The notes beneath the pieces were generated by a model. The model ran no database searches, was not told where the DNA came from, and saw only the letters and a program-made list of their open reading frames with translations. Shown here piece by piece: positions 42,563 to 53,898 of a DNA stretch of 64,000 bases. Position numbers and translations under genes: made by a program. Source of the stretch: Myxococcales bacterium (lineage in GTDB: Bacteria; Myxococcota_A; Polyangia; Fen-1088); contig JANXXE010000006.1 of assembly GCA_025350815.1 (NCBI GenBank), positions 60,662-124,661 of the forward strand, given 5' to 3'. Within the stretch, counting starts at the first letter, position 1; the number at the start of each line of letters is the position of its first letter.

Positions 42563-42837
42563 TTTCCTTCCTCGTTGATCAATGCGATCTCCCACGCGTC
42601 CGAAACAAGATGGCCGTCGCCCCCATCCGAGAATGGTCGTCCGTCGGCGCCCAGGGGCTCGGGCCGGGATCGTTGACCGCCGCGCTCTGACGACTGCGTG
42701 AGACGCTGCAGCGAATCCACGAGGGCCGTGTCCGCGCGCAGTCGGTTGCGCAGCTGCGCGGCCTGCTCAGCCAGATCTTCCAGCCGCAGGCGCGACTCCT
42801 GCACCCGCCCGAACAGCTCGGAGAGACGCTCAACCAT
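42559..42837 (-). CDS. Small coiled-coil hypothetical protein
   Basis: [46 protein letters not shown] heptad-like; 4 bp overlap with the transaldolase start. Confidence 0.55.
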   Translation of the reverse strand: MVERLSELFGRVQESRLRLEDLAEQAAQLRNRLRADTALVDSLQRLTQSSERGGQRSRPEPLGADGRPFSDGGDGHLVSDAWEIALINEEGK

Positions 42838-42860
42838 GGGCGAAGGCTACCACAGCAGCA

Positions 42861-44516
42861 TTACCCGGACCCATGGCCGACGCGCTTCTTTTCGAGGTGG
42901 TTGACCAGCAACTGCTGCAGGATGCCAATCAGGTAGCTGGTGAGCGTGTAGATGGCCAGGCCCGCCGGCAAGAACAGCGAGAAGCCGGTGAACATGATGG
43001 GCATCATGATCGACATCATCTTCTGCTGCTGCGGATCGGCGCCCGCCGGCGACATGCGCATCTGAAAGGACATCACGCCACCCATTAACAACGGGCTGAT
43101 GAAGTAGGGATCCCGCGACGACAGATCGTGGATGTAACCGAGGAAATCCGCGCGATATAGCTCGACCGAATAGTTCAGGGTCGAAAACAGCGCGATCCAG
43201 ATCGGCATCTGGATGAGGCTGGGCAAGCAGCCGCCCAGTGGCGAGACGCCATGGGTTTTGTACATGTTCATGGTCTCGGCACCCAGACGCTGCCGGTCGT
43301 TTTCGTGCTTCTTGCGCAACTCGGCCATCTTCGGCGCCAGCTTCTGCATGCGCTTGCCCGACATCAGCGCCCGCTGCGTCGGGTAGAAGGTCAGCAGCTT
43401 GACGAAGATGGTCAGCAAGATGATCGCGAAGCCCCAGTTGCCGACGAAATGCTGGAAGGTCTTCAGCAGGTACAGCAGCGGACGCGACAAAACGGCGAAG
43501 GTGACGTTGACGACCTTGGACAGGTGCGACTCTTGCCCGCCCGGGTTGACCTGGTCGAGATCGCTCGTGTATTTCGGACCGGCGAAGACGTCGAACCCGT
43601 AACCTGTCGTCCCACCGGGGGGCACCGTGCGGCTGGCGAATGATAGGAAGGCCTCGCCGGTCACGGCATCTGTCGCCCGGCGGCCGCACTTGCGCTCCTG
43701 CGCGGGGGTCTCGGGGTGGGGTACGAGGGCAATCGCGAAGAACTTCTCGTCGGAGGCGACCCAGCGAACGTCGCCGACCTTTTCGTCCGATTCCTTCAAT
43801 AAGGCCTCGATGGACGATCGGGCTGGGCTCTCGTTGGCGTAGCACACCATCTCGGCCACATTGGCCGACGCATAGTCGAGAAAGCCACCGCCCTTCTTCG
43901 CGGGATCCTGGGTGCCATAGACGTGAACGGCGAGACTTTCGCTGACCGGTTTGTCGGTCTTGTTCTGGATCACGATCTCGAGGCCCAGGCGAAAGCGCTG
44001 CGGCAGCGCACGGTAGCGCTTCTCGACCGCCACCATGTCCGTCTCGGCCCGAAAGGTCACGGCGTCCGCGGCGGGACGCGAAACGGTCCACGCCACCGTG
44101 TCGGGCAGAATGAAATCAGCCTTTGGAAAGGTCACCCGCAAGGGCGCGATTTGCGGTTTGACGTTCCGGATGAGTTCGATGCCGCTTTCGGGCTCGCCCT
44201 TCTTCAACAGGAACTTGGCGTCCTTCAGCTTCACCTGCCGAAGGACCCCGCCCAGACTCGACAGCTCGAAGCGAGCCTGGGGCGTCTCCAGCGTCACCAC
44301 CTCCTCGGCGGCGGTCGGGCTGGCAAGGGCCTCCGCGGCGACGTAGCCCGCAGCAGGCGCCACGCCCATCGAAGGCAGTGATCCGGTGGGGGAGTCTAGC
44401 GCCCGTCCAATCGTCCCCGGCTGGGTGACTCCGGGCGTGGGCGGCGGGAAGATCTTCCACCACACCAAAAGGATGCCCATACACAATCCGACCGCGAGCA
44501 GAAGACGCTTCTCCAT
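42861..44516 (-). CDS. yidC: Membrane protein insertase YidC
   Basis: MEKRLLLAVGLCMGILLVWW, periplasmic domain, GNWGFAIILLTIFVKLLTFYPTQRALMSGKRMQKLAPKM, PSLIQMPIWIALFSTL. Confidence 0.95.
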   Translation of the reverse strand: MEKRLLLAVGLCMGILLVWWKIFPPPTPGVTQPGTIGRALDSPTGSLPSMGVAPAAGYVAAEALASPTAAEEVVTLETPQARFELSSLGGVLRQVKLKDAKFLLKKGEPESGIELIRNVKPQIAPLRVTFPKADFILPDTVAWTVSRPAADAVTFRAETDMVAVEKRYRALPQRFRLGLEIVIQNKTDKPVSESLAVHVYGTQDPAKKGGGFLDYASANVAEMVCYANESPARSSIEALLKESDEKVGDVRWVASDEKFFAIALVPHPETPAQERKCGRRATDAVTGEAFLSFASRTVPPGGTTGYGFDVFAGPKYTSDLDQVNPGGQESHLSKVVNVTFAVLSRPLLYLLKTFQHFVGNWGFAIILLTIFVKLLTFYPTQRALMSGKRMQKLAPKMAELRKKHENDRQRLGAETMNMYKTHGVSPLGGCLPSLIQMPIWIALFSTLNYSVELYRADFLGYIHDLSSRDPYFISPLLMGGVMSFQMRMSPAGADPQQQKMMSIMMPIMFTGFSLFLPAGLAIYTLTSYLIGILQQLLVNHLEKKRVGHGSG

Positions 44517-44531
44517 GGTCCGCCCTTCTGT

Positions 44532-44843
44532 TTAGCGCGCCCCGGACGGGGTCGATTCGTACGGGCGTGGACTTCGTCGCAAGGGAGCGGGATCGAAGCC
44601 GCCTCGCGAGAAGGGGTGGCAACGGGCCACGCGCCTGAACGTGAGCCAGATCCCATGTAGCGATCCCCATTCGCAGATTGCGTCCTGAGCGTAGTGCGAG
44701 CAGGTCGGATGGAATCGGCACACCGAACCGATGGCAGGCGCCAGGGCCGCACGGTAAGCGCGCAGCAGCCACACCAGCAAACGTGCACCGGTCGCACGTG
44801 CCGGCGTTTGATTCATCAGGGTGATCCTAATCGGGACGCTCAT
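44532..44843 (-). CDS. yidD: Membrane protein insertion efficiency factor YidD
   Basis: LLRAYRAALAPAIGSVCRFHPTCSHYAQDAICEWGSLHGIWLTFRRVARCHPFSRGGFDP; start codon choice uncertain. Confidence 0.93.
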   Translation of the reverse strand: MSVPIRITLMNQTPARATGARLLVWLLRAYRAALAPAIGSVCRFHPTCSHYAQDAICEWGSLHGIWLTFRRVARCHPFSRGGFDPAPLRRSPRPYESTPSGAR

Positions 44844-45202
44844 CGGTTCTTCACCCGCCGAAGCAAGCCGCGTAGTTCGTCAGCCGTCAGGGCATAGCCA
44901 GCCGTGGCCGCCGCGGGTCGGGCCACAACAACAAGGTCCGTCTGGGCAGGCGCGGCTGTGCTCATGCGGCGGAAACTCTCGCGCAGCCAGCGCTTCACCC
45001 GGTTGCGGGTCACCGCGTTGCCGACCTTCTTGCTTACGGTGACGCCCAGACGCGCATTGCGTGTTTCTGCCCCGGCCGCCCGGGGCAGGGCGAACAAAAG
45101 ATAGTGACCCGCCGAATGGCACCGTCCACGACCTTGCACGGCCAGGTAGTCGGCCCGTCGCGTGACTCGCTCGGGGCGGCGAAACCCCTCGGTGCGGGCC
45201 AC
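44840..45202 (-). CDS. rnpA: Ribonuclease P protein component
   Basis: RLGVTVSKKVGNAVTRNRVKRWLRESFR motif. Confidence 0.93.
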   Translation of the reverse strand: MARTEGFRRPERVTRRADYLAVQGRGRCHSAGHYLLFALPRAAGAETRNARLGVTVSKKVGNAVTRNRVKRWLRESFRRMSTAAPAQTDLVVVARPAAATAGYALTADELRGLLRRVKNR

Positions 45203-45206
45203 AGGT

Positions 45207-45356
45207 CTACTTCTTCGTCAGACTGACGGTCAGGAGCTTGCGACCTTTGCGGCGGCGGCGGCGCAACACTTCGCGCCCTCCGGGAGTCTTCATGCGCTTG
45301 CGAAAGCCATGGGTTCTTTTCCGGCTCTTACGATGGGGCTGATATGTCCGCTTCAC
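45207..45356 (-). CDS. rpmH: 50S ribosomal protein L34
   Basis: GTG start; reads (M)[48 protein letters not shown]. Not in the supplied ORF track (short). Confidence 0.95.
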   Translation of the reverse strand: MKRTYQPHRKSRKRTHGFRKRMKTPGGREVLRRRRRKGRKLLTVSLTKK

Positions 45357-46157
45357 GAGATCCTCCGGCTTTCCTGCGCAGTGGGACCAGGTGAACTAGC
45401 ACCCCGCCGGCGCGGTGTCAACGCTCGACCCTCACGAACCTGGCGCAACCAAGGGGCGGCTGTATTCGGCGTGCGTCTTTTGGTTGCCTTTCCTTGCCTT
45501 TCCTTGCACTCCCCGACGCCTGTGTTCTTCACTCACCTGTGGGACAGTTTCTCGACGGTGAATGTCCTTGGCGTGCTGGCCTGCCCCCAGCACAGGCGCG
45601 TTAGGAAAATTCTCCGACGGAGAACAGAAGGGATGACAACCTTTGTCGCTTTGCCACCGTCGACGATGTAGCGATCGTTGTCCTCCTGAATATTTCGCCC
45701 CGTCGGAAAATTGACGCTTGCGGCAGCCTCAAGCGCGCCAAGCCGCATGGCATGCGGCTTTGGCACGCACGAAGCGAGATCCACGCAGTGCTTTCCTCTT
45801 CTTCGCGGCGACCATTTCTTGCCGCGAGGAAACCGCTGCGATCTCATAGGGTTTGGCGTCGGTCACGTCACGGCTCCGGGGTCGCCCCAACCTGATGTGG
45901 ATTGCCAAAAAAAAAATTTCTGTCGGCTTTTCAAGATCTTCCGCGTCATGGGATCTCTTCCCTTGCCGGTATCGGCGCAGCTTTGATACAGAAACAGCCC
46001 GCTGGTTTTGTCCTGCACTCTGGGACAAGCCACGGGGAGAATCTTTCGCTACCGATTCGGGCCGGAGGTGTGTGGTGCTGTTGATAGAAAGGGGGAATCG
46101 GTGCGCAAGTGCCTGCGACTTCGTGTGTTTTTCTATGGCCAGACCTGTGGATAAAAA
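45357..46157. other. Candidate oriC / dnaA upstream region
   Basis: About 800 bp without a convincing CDS between divergent rpmH and dnaA; TGTGGATAA at 46146-46154, TGTGGATTG at 45896, A10 tract at 45907-45916, several inverted repeats. Confidence 0.6.
46146..46154 (+). promoter_or_regulatory. DnaA box (perfect TGTGGATAA)
   Basis: Exact match to the reverse complement of TTATCCACA, 3 bp upstream of the dnaA ATG. Confidence 0.8.
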
Positions 46158-47519
46158 ATGATCGAACTATGGACTGAGGCGGTCCGGTCTATCGAGCCGA
46201 AGGTCAAGCCGAGTCATCGGGACCTGTGGTTGCGACCAATCGAATGCCTCCGCCTGTCGGAAGGCAAGATCGTCTTGCGCGCGCCGAATCGCTATCACAA
46301 AGAATGGTTCGAAGACCATTTCTTGCCCTCCATCCTTGAAGATCTCCAGGCCCGCTCTGGCCGGACATATGAAGTCCAGTTCGAGATCGCCGAGGAGACC
46401 GCCGTTCGTACGCCGCCCCCGGTGGCCTTCCCGCAGCCGTCCATCGAGACGCGGCCGGTTGCCAGCAAGCCCTCGCGCGATCTGGACCTTCGGTACACCT
46501 TCGACAAGTTTGTTGTCGGACCGACGAACCAATTCGCGCACGCGGCGGCTCGAATGGTCGCCGAGGCCCCCGCGTCCAAGTGGAATCCTCTGTTCATCTA
46601 CGGGGGTGTCGGTCTGGGTAAGACGCACCTGCTGCATGCCGTGGGGCAGGAAATTGCGCGGCAACACCCGGACTGGCACATCGCCTTCGTCACCTGCGAG
46701 CGGTTCGTCACCGATTTTATCGGCTCCATGATGAACCAGAAGCGCCAGGGTGGCGTCAGCTTGATGGAGGAATTCCGCACGCGCTACCGAGAGACGCCCG
46801 ACGTTCTTTTGGTCGACGACATCCAATTTTTGTCGAACAAAGACAGCTCTCAGGATGAATTCTTTCATACGTTCAACGCGCTTCATCACGCGCACAAGCA
46901 AATCGTTCTGACCTGCGACAAGCTTCCCGGCGAGCTTCCCGGTCTCGAGGATCGACTGCGCAGCCGTTTCACCTGGGGCCTGATTGCCGAGGTCTGCCAC
47001 CCGGATCTCGAGACGCGGGTCGCCATCCTCAAGCGCAAGGCTGAGATCGATCAGGTCGAGTTGAGCGACGAGGTTGCCCTTTACCTGGGCGCCCACGTCA
47101 AATCGAACGTCCGAGAACTTGAGGGGGCGCTTCTTCGGCTGGCGGCCCGGGCCTCGATTGAAGCTCGGCCCATCACGAAGGAGCTTGCCCAGGAGACTCT
47201 GCAGAAGTTCCTCGCAAGTGCCCCGACCGGTCTCACTGTCGAGGCGATCCAGCGCGAAGCTGCGGCTTACTTCGACGTGAAGCTTCATGACCTCAAGGGC
47301 CCCAAGCGACACCGCGCGGTCGCTCACCCGCGCATGGTCGCGATGTACCTGGCACGGCGACTTACGTCTATGAGTTATCCCGAAATCGGCAGTCGATTTG
47401 GCGGCAAGGACCACTCAACCGTCATCAGCGCTGTCCGTAAAATTGAACGGCTCTACGCGCAGGATCCAAGCCTGCGCAGCGTGATCAACACGCTTGAGAG
47501 CCACCTGCGCGAACCGTAG
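46158..47519 (+). CDS. dnaA: Chromosomal replication initiator protein DnaA
   Basis: NPLFIYGGVGLGKTHLLHAVG, DVLLVDDIQFLSNKDSSQDEFFHTFN, domain IV HPRMVAMYLARRLTSMSYPEIGSRFGGKDHSTVISAVRKIE. Confidence 0.97.
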   Translation: MIELWTEAVRSIEPKVKPSHRDLWLRPIECLRLSEGKIVLRAPNRYHKEWFEDHFLPSILEDLQARSGRTYEVQFEIAEETAVRTPPPVAFPQPSIETRPVASKPSRDLDLRYTFDKFVVGPTNQFAHAAARMVAEAPASKWNPLFIYGGVGLGKTHLLHAVGQEIARQHPDWHIAFVTCERFVTDFIGSMMNQKRQGGVSLMEEFRTRYRETPDVLLVDDIQFLSNKDSSQDEFFHTFNALHHAHKQIVLTCDKLPGELPGLEDRLRSRFTWGLIAEVCHPDLETRVAILKRKAEIDQVELSDEVALYLGAHVKSNVRELEGALLRLAARASIEARPITKELAQETLQKFLASAPTGLTVEAIQREAAAYFDVKLHDLKGPKRHRAVAHPRMVAMYLARRLTSMSYPEIGSRFGGKDHSTVISAVRKIERLYAQDPSLRSVINTLESHLREP

Positions 47520-47904
47520 CCCAGTCGCTGCGCTATTATCGGGGTCCGTTCCGGCCCGGGCGATGTCCAAGGCAGTGTCCGAGGCAGTGTCCGAGGCAGT
47601 GTAGCGCCGTTTCTGCGCCGGTGGTCTCTCGACCAGGTAGGGGATGAATCTGTGGGAAAGTCTGTGTGTAACCCAGCCGAACGGCCGCCCCTGACTCTGT
47701 CACCCATCCCTCAGTTCCTAGTCCGCCCATTTCTCCACAGGCAAAAGACCTCCGTCACCGACGGTAATTCATATCCGTCAACGTTCCCACAGGCCCTATT
47801 ACCTACTACTTCTTTAGACAATTCATTCTTTATAGAAAGAGGGAGGCGTGAGAATGTTGCCAGGTTCCGCAGACGCGAGGCGACCAGATAGAAGAGGGTG
47901 AGCA
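47520..47904. promoter_or_regulatory. dnaA-dnaN intergenic region with DnaA-box-like motifs and AT-rich stretch (alternative oriC candidate)
   Basis: TTCTCCACA at 47731 (1 mismatch to TTATCCACA), TGTGGGAAA at 47651, AT-rich about 47797-47840, hairpins. Confidence 0.45.
47564..47599 (+). repeat. 12-bp direct tandem repeat x3
   Basis: TGTCCAAGGCAG TGTCCGAGGCAG TGTCCGAGGCAG immediately downstream of the dnaA stop. Confidence 0.9.
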
Positions 47905-49008
47905 ATGGATTTTAAGATCGACAAGAACCAGCTTCTCCGCGGGCTGTACCTCGCCGCGGGAATCGCAGACAGAAAAAGCACGATGCCTATCCTGGCAAAC
48001 GTGCTGATTCGTACAGATGGAAAAGATCGAATCCTGTGCGCTGCGACCGATCTCACCGTTGCCGTGATGGCGACCCTGCCAGCGAAGGTCGAAAAGGACG
48101 GCGGCCTGACGGTCACGGCCCGACAGTTCTTCGAGATCGTAAAGGGCCTATCGGGTGAGGAAGTCCACCTGCGCCGGTCCGAGCAGAACTGGGCGGATAT
48201 TCGCTCTGGTCGAGCCGAGTTCAAGGTTGTGGGGATGGCCGAGCGGGACTACCCGAAGCTGCCCGCAGTGTCCGAAGCAGAGATGTTCAAGGTCGATTCC
48301 CCGACGCTGCTGGACATGATCAGCAAGACCATATTTTCTGTCTCTCTGGACGAAACGCGGCAACACCTTGCGGGTGTCTTGTTCGAATCGGACGGAAACG
48401 AAGCGCGGATGATATCGACCGACGGACACCGGCTGTCGAAGGTGGGACGCAAATTGCCGGGAGGACCCAAACTGGCGGCCGGGGTCCTGATCCCACGAAA
48501 AGGCGTGGTGGAGATTCGCAGGGTCCTCGAAGGACGCCAGACGCCCTGCGAGGTGGGCGTGCAGCAGGGCCATTTTGTGGTGCGCGCTGACGACGTGGCG
48601 CTTTCGGTCAAACTGAGCGACGGACAGTTCCCCCCCTACGATCAGGTCATTCCTAAAGATAACGACCGAACGCTAACGGTTGAGAGGAACGAATTGCTGG
48701 AGGCGTTGCGACGGGTGTCCATCATGGCGTCGGACAAGACCTGGGGCATTCGCCTGGGCCTCGACAAGGGCAAGCTGTCAATCGAGGCGGACAACCCGGA
48801 TCTGGGAAACGCACGCGAGAAGCTGGACGTAGCGTACAAGGGCGTCGCGGTTCAAGTGGGGTTCAATGCGCGTTATTTCATCGAACTTCTGACCGAGATG
48901 GGCTCTCGGGAGGTCCGGGTGGAGATTGCCGGGGAGTTGGATCCCGCAATCATCCGGCCGGCAGATGGCACTGATTATCTGGGTGTCATCATGCCGATGA
49001 GGCTCTAG
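47905..49008 (+). CDS. dnaN: DNA polymerase III subunit beta
   Basis: MDFKIDKNQLLRGLYLAAGIADRKSTMPILANVLI... to ...YLGVIMPMRL. Confidence 0.97.
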   Translation: MDFKIDKNQLLRGLYLAAGIADRKSTMPILANVLIRTDGKDRILCAATDLTVAVMATLPAKVEKDGGLTVTARQFFEIVKGLSGEEVHLRRSEQNWADIRSGRAEFKVVGMAERDYPKLPAVSEAEMFKVDSPTLLDMISKTIFSVSLDETRQHLAGVLFESDGNEARMISTDGHRLSKVGRKLPGGPKLAAGVLIPRKGVVEIRRVLEGRQTPCEVGVQQGHFVVRADDVALSVKLSDGQFPPYDQVIPKDNDRTLTVERNELLEALRRVSIMASDKTWGIRLGLDKGKLSIEADNPDLGNAREKLDVAYKGVAVQVGFNARYFIELLTEMGSREVRVEIAGELDPAIIRPADGTDYLGVIMPMRL

Positions 49009-49025
49009 CTTCTGTTGCGACCGCG

Positions 49026-50138
49026 GTGAGGCTGCGCGCGATTCGCATCCGCGGCTGGCGGAATCTGGAGACGGTAACGTTCAGCCCCGGACCGCGTGTC
49101 ACCGTCTTCCATGGTGACAATGGTCAGGGAAAGACCAATTTTCTAGAGGCCGCGTATTTCTTGGCGGAGTTTCGATCCTGGAGGACGAAGACGGCTCCCG
49201 ACCTGGTTCAGTGGGGGCAGCAGGCCGCCCGGCTTGACGGTCAGGTGGAGGTGGGTGGGCTCGATCGAAAGGTCGAGATCGAAGTGGCCGGTGGTCGCAA
49301 GACCACGCGCGTTGACGGAAAGACGGCACGGCGGGACGCGACAAGCCTGCGCGGTTTGGCGGTCGTGCTCTTCGTGCCGGAGGATCTGCAATTGCCGCGG
49401 GCCGCCCCGGCAGCGCGTCGGGCTTTCGTCGACAGGTCCATATTCGGTGTCGACCGAGGCTACTACGCCGAGGCTCTTGCGTATCAGAGGGTCCTGCGCA
49501 GTCGCAACGCCATCCTTCGGCAGGGCTTAGCGGATGGGACCCTGCTTGACACCTACGATGACCAGCTGGCGCGGCTCGGCGCGCGTTTGGTGGTTCGGCG
49601 TCGGGATGTTGTGTCCGCCCTTCGCCCGCGGGTCGAAGCGTTGTTCGAGCGCATCCATGGGCCCCTGTCGGCGGAGATCCGATACCACGGGCACGCCGAG
49701 GTGGAGAAAGCCGAGGGCGAGAGCGGCGTCGAGTCCGCTCTTGCCGAGGGGCTGCGAACCCGCAGGGGGCTTGATCAGCGACGGCGCTTCACAGGCTTTG
49801 GGCCACATACCGACGATCTGGCGATTCGACTCGACGGGCGGCTGGCAGTGGAGCACGGCTCTCAGGGGCAGTTGCGGTCGTTGGTGCTGGCGATGAAACT
49901 TGCCGAGCTCGCGTATGTGCATGAGGCGCTTGGCGAGGCACCCATTCTTCTTCTGGATGATGTCGCCAGCGAGCTCGATCAACGACGACGACAGCAGCTA
50001 TTCGAGACCATCGCGGGTCTGCCCGGCCAAACCTTCATCACCGTGACCGATAGAACCTTTGTGCCGCAGCTACCAGGGCGAGAGGATTTTTCGGTTGTCG
50101 CAGGACGGCTTGCGCCCGGCGGACCCGGTGCCCCGTGA
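49026..50138 (+). CDS. recF: DNA replication and repair protein RecF
   Basis: GDNGQGKTNFLEAAYFLA, GSQGQLRSLVLAMKLAEL, ILLLDDVASELDQRRR; GTG start. Confidence 0.95.
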   Translation: MRLRAIRIRGWRNLETVTFSPGPRVTVFHGDNGQGKTNFLEAAYFLAEFRSWRTKTAPDLVQWGQQAARLDGQVEVGGLDRKVEIEVAGGRKTTRVDGKTARRDATSLRGLAVVLFVPEDLQLPRAAPAARRAFVDRSIFGVDRGYYAEALAYQRVLRSRNAILRQGLADGTLLDTYDDQLARLGARLVVRRRDVVSALRPRVEALFERIHGPLSAEIRYHGHAEVEKAEGESGVESALAEGLRTRRGLDQRRRFTGFGPHTDDLAIRLDGRLAVEHGSQGQLRSLVLAMKLAELAYVHEALGEAPILLLDDVASELDQRRRQQLFETIAGLPGQTFITVTDRTFVPQLPGREDFSVVAGRLAPGGPGAP

Positions 50139-50181
50139 AAGCAGGGCCTTTTTGCTTTACTCGCCCTGAAAATGGTGCTAG

Positions 50182-52794
<2,613 letters not shown>

Positions 52795-52838
52795 AGCGGG
52801 GCCGCCGGCGCCTTGGTTCGCGGGGGGCCCCGGGGTGA

Positions 52839-53303
52839 TTAGGCGCGAATGTTCTGAACGATCGCCATGTTCATCTGGTGGATGCTGTTGAGCATTTGCG
52901 TCAGCAAATTGTTCATCTCGGAGATGTGCTCGATCTTGGATTGCAGCTGAAGCATCCCCTGCTTGGACTCAAGGACGGCCGGCGGAATGGCACCAGCCCG
53001 GACTTCGCGCATCATGTCGTCAGGGCTCAGCTTCATGAAGGCCTCGGCCGTGAGCGTCGGTTTGGCGCCTGGTCCGTCGGTGGCGGACGGGGGCGCCCCG
53101 GGGTCAGCGGTGGGTTTGGCGCCGGCGGGTGAGCCAGCGGGAAGCTCGACGAGGTCGGGCAGTCTGGCCACGGGGCCAGCGGCGGAGCCCGCGATCGCGC
53201 CCACGTCGCCCAGGGCGTGTGCGATTCCCTCACGGGCGGCAGCCGACACGTGATGGGCGGCATCGGCGGTTTTGTGAAAGAAACCCGCGACGGCATCGGG
53301 CAT
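52839..53303 (-). CDS. Helical protein with a T3SS needle/inner-rod-like C-terminus
   Basis: MPDAVAGFFHKTADAAHHV...LQLQSKIEHISEMNNLLTQMLNSIHQMNMAIVQNIRA*; the C-terminus resembles PrgI/MxiH-type ends. Confidence 0.5.
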   Translation of the reverse strand: MPDAVAGFFHKTADAAHHVSAAAREGIAHALGDVGAIAGSAAGPVARLPDLVELPAGSPAGAKPTADPGAPPSATDGPGAKPTLTAEAFMKLSPDDMMREVRAGAIPPAVLESKQGMLQLQSKIEHISEMNNLLTQMLNSIHQMNMAIVQNIRA

Positions 53304-53305
53304 GG

Positions 53306-53716
53306 CTAGCGAGCCTCCGCGACAATGGCCATCATGCGAGGGCGCGCGGGTGCGCGTGGCTTCGTGGAGGCGGCGGCGCCCAGGATCTGGGCCCGCATCG
53401 CGACGAGCTTGGCTTGTCCTGGCTCGAAGCGCAGGCCGCATTCGACCTGCACGAGAGCCTCATTAGACCGGCCCAGCTTCTGAAGGACTGCCGCGTAGAG
53501 CGAATAGGCCCACCAGTAACGATGGTCAGCGGCGAGCAATCCCTTGCAGAGGATCTCGGCGTCGGCGAGGCGGCCAGCCTGGTACAGGCAGTAGGCCTTG
53601 GCCATGGCCTGATCGAGCACCTCCGGGGGAATCCCAAGGATGGCCCGCATGGGGGTGTTTTCGAGGAATCTGTCGGCGGCGGTCGTGGCCGTGGATCGGA
53701 AGCGTGCAGTGGACAT
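53306..53716 (-). CDS. TPR protein, SycD/LcrH- or needle-chaperone-like
   Basis: MRAILGIPPEVLDQAMAKAYCLYQAGRLADAEILCKGLLAADHRYWWAYSLYAAVLQKLGRSNEALVQVECGL; pattern of type III TPR chaperones. Confidence 0.6.
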   Translation of the reverse strand: MSTARFRSTATTAADRFLENTPMRAILGIPPEVLDQAMAKAYCLYQAGRLADAEILCKGLLAADHRYWWAYSLYAAVLQKLGRSNEALVQVECGLRFEPGQAKLVAMRAQILGAAASTKPRAPARPRMMAIVAEAR

Positions 53717-53898
53717 GGCGGGCTCCTTTGTTCTGCCTGGTGCTTTTTCGTTGCAGGCAAGGAGTCTTCGGCGCCGTGTTCCAGCGGTTGCGGCAGAAAC
53801 AAGAAAACCCCGGTCGGTTTTTCCGGCCAAGCCTGTCCACGAGGGGCCGCGCCGTCAACCGGGGCGTGTCGAAAACCACCGGAGTTTCCCGAGCGAGA

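Noticed and set aside
45162-45671. 169-aa plus-strand ORF across rpmH and the origin gap
   Set aside because: Antisense to rnpA/rpmH and covers non-coding repeats; no domain.
46167-47414. 415-aa ORF antisense to dnaA
   Set aside because: dnaA is unambiguous; the antisense frame has no motif.
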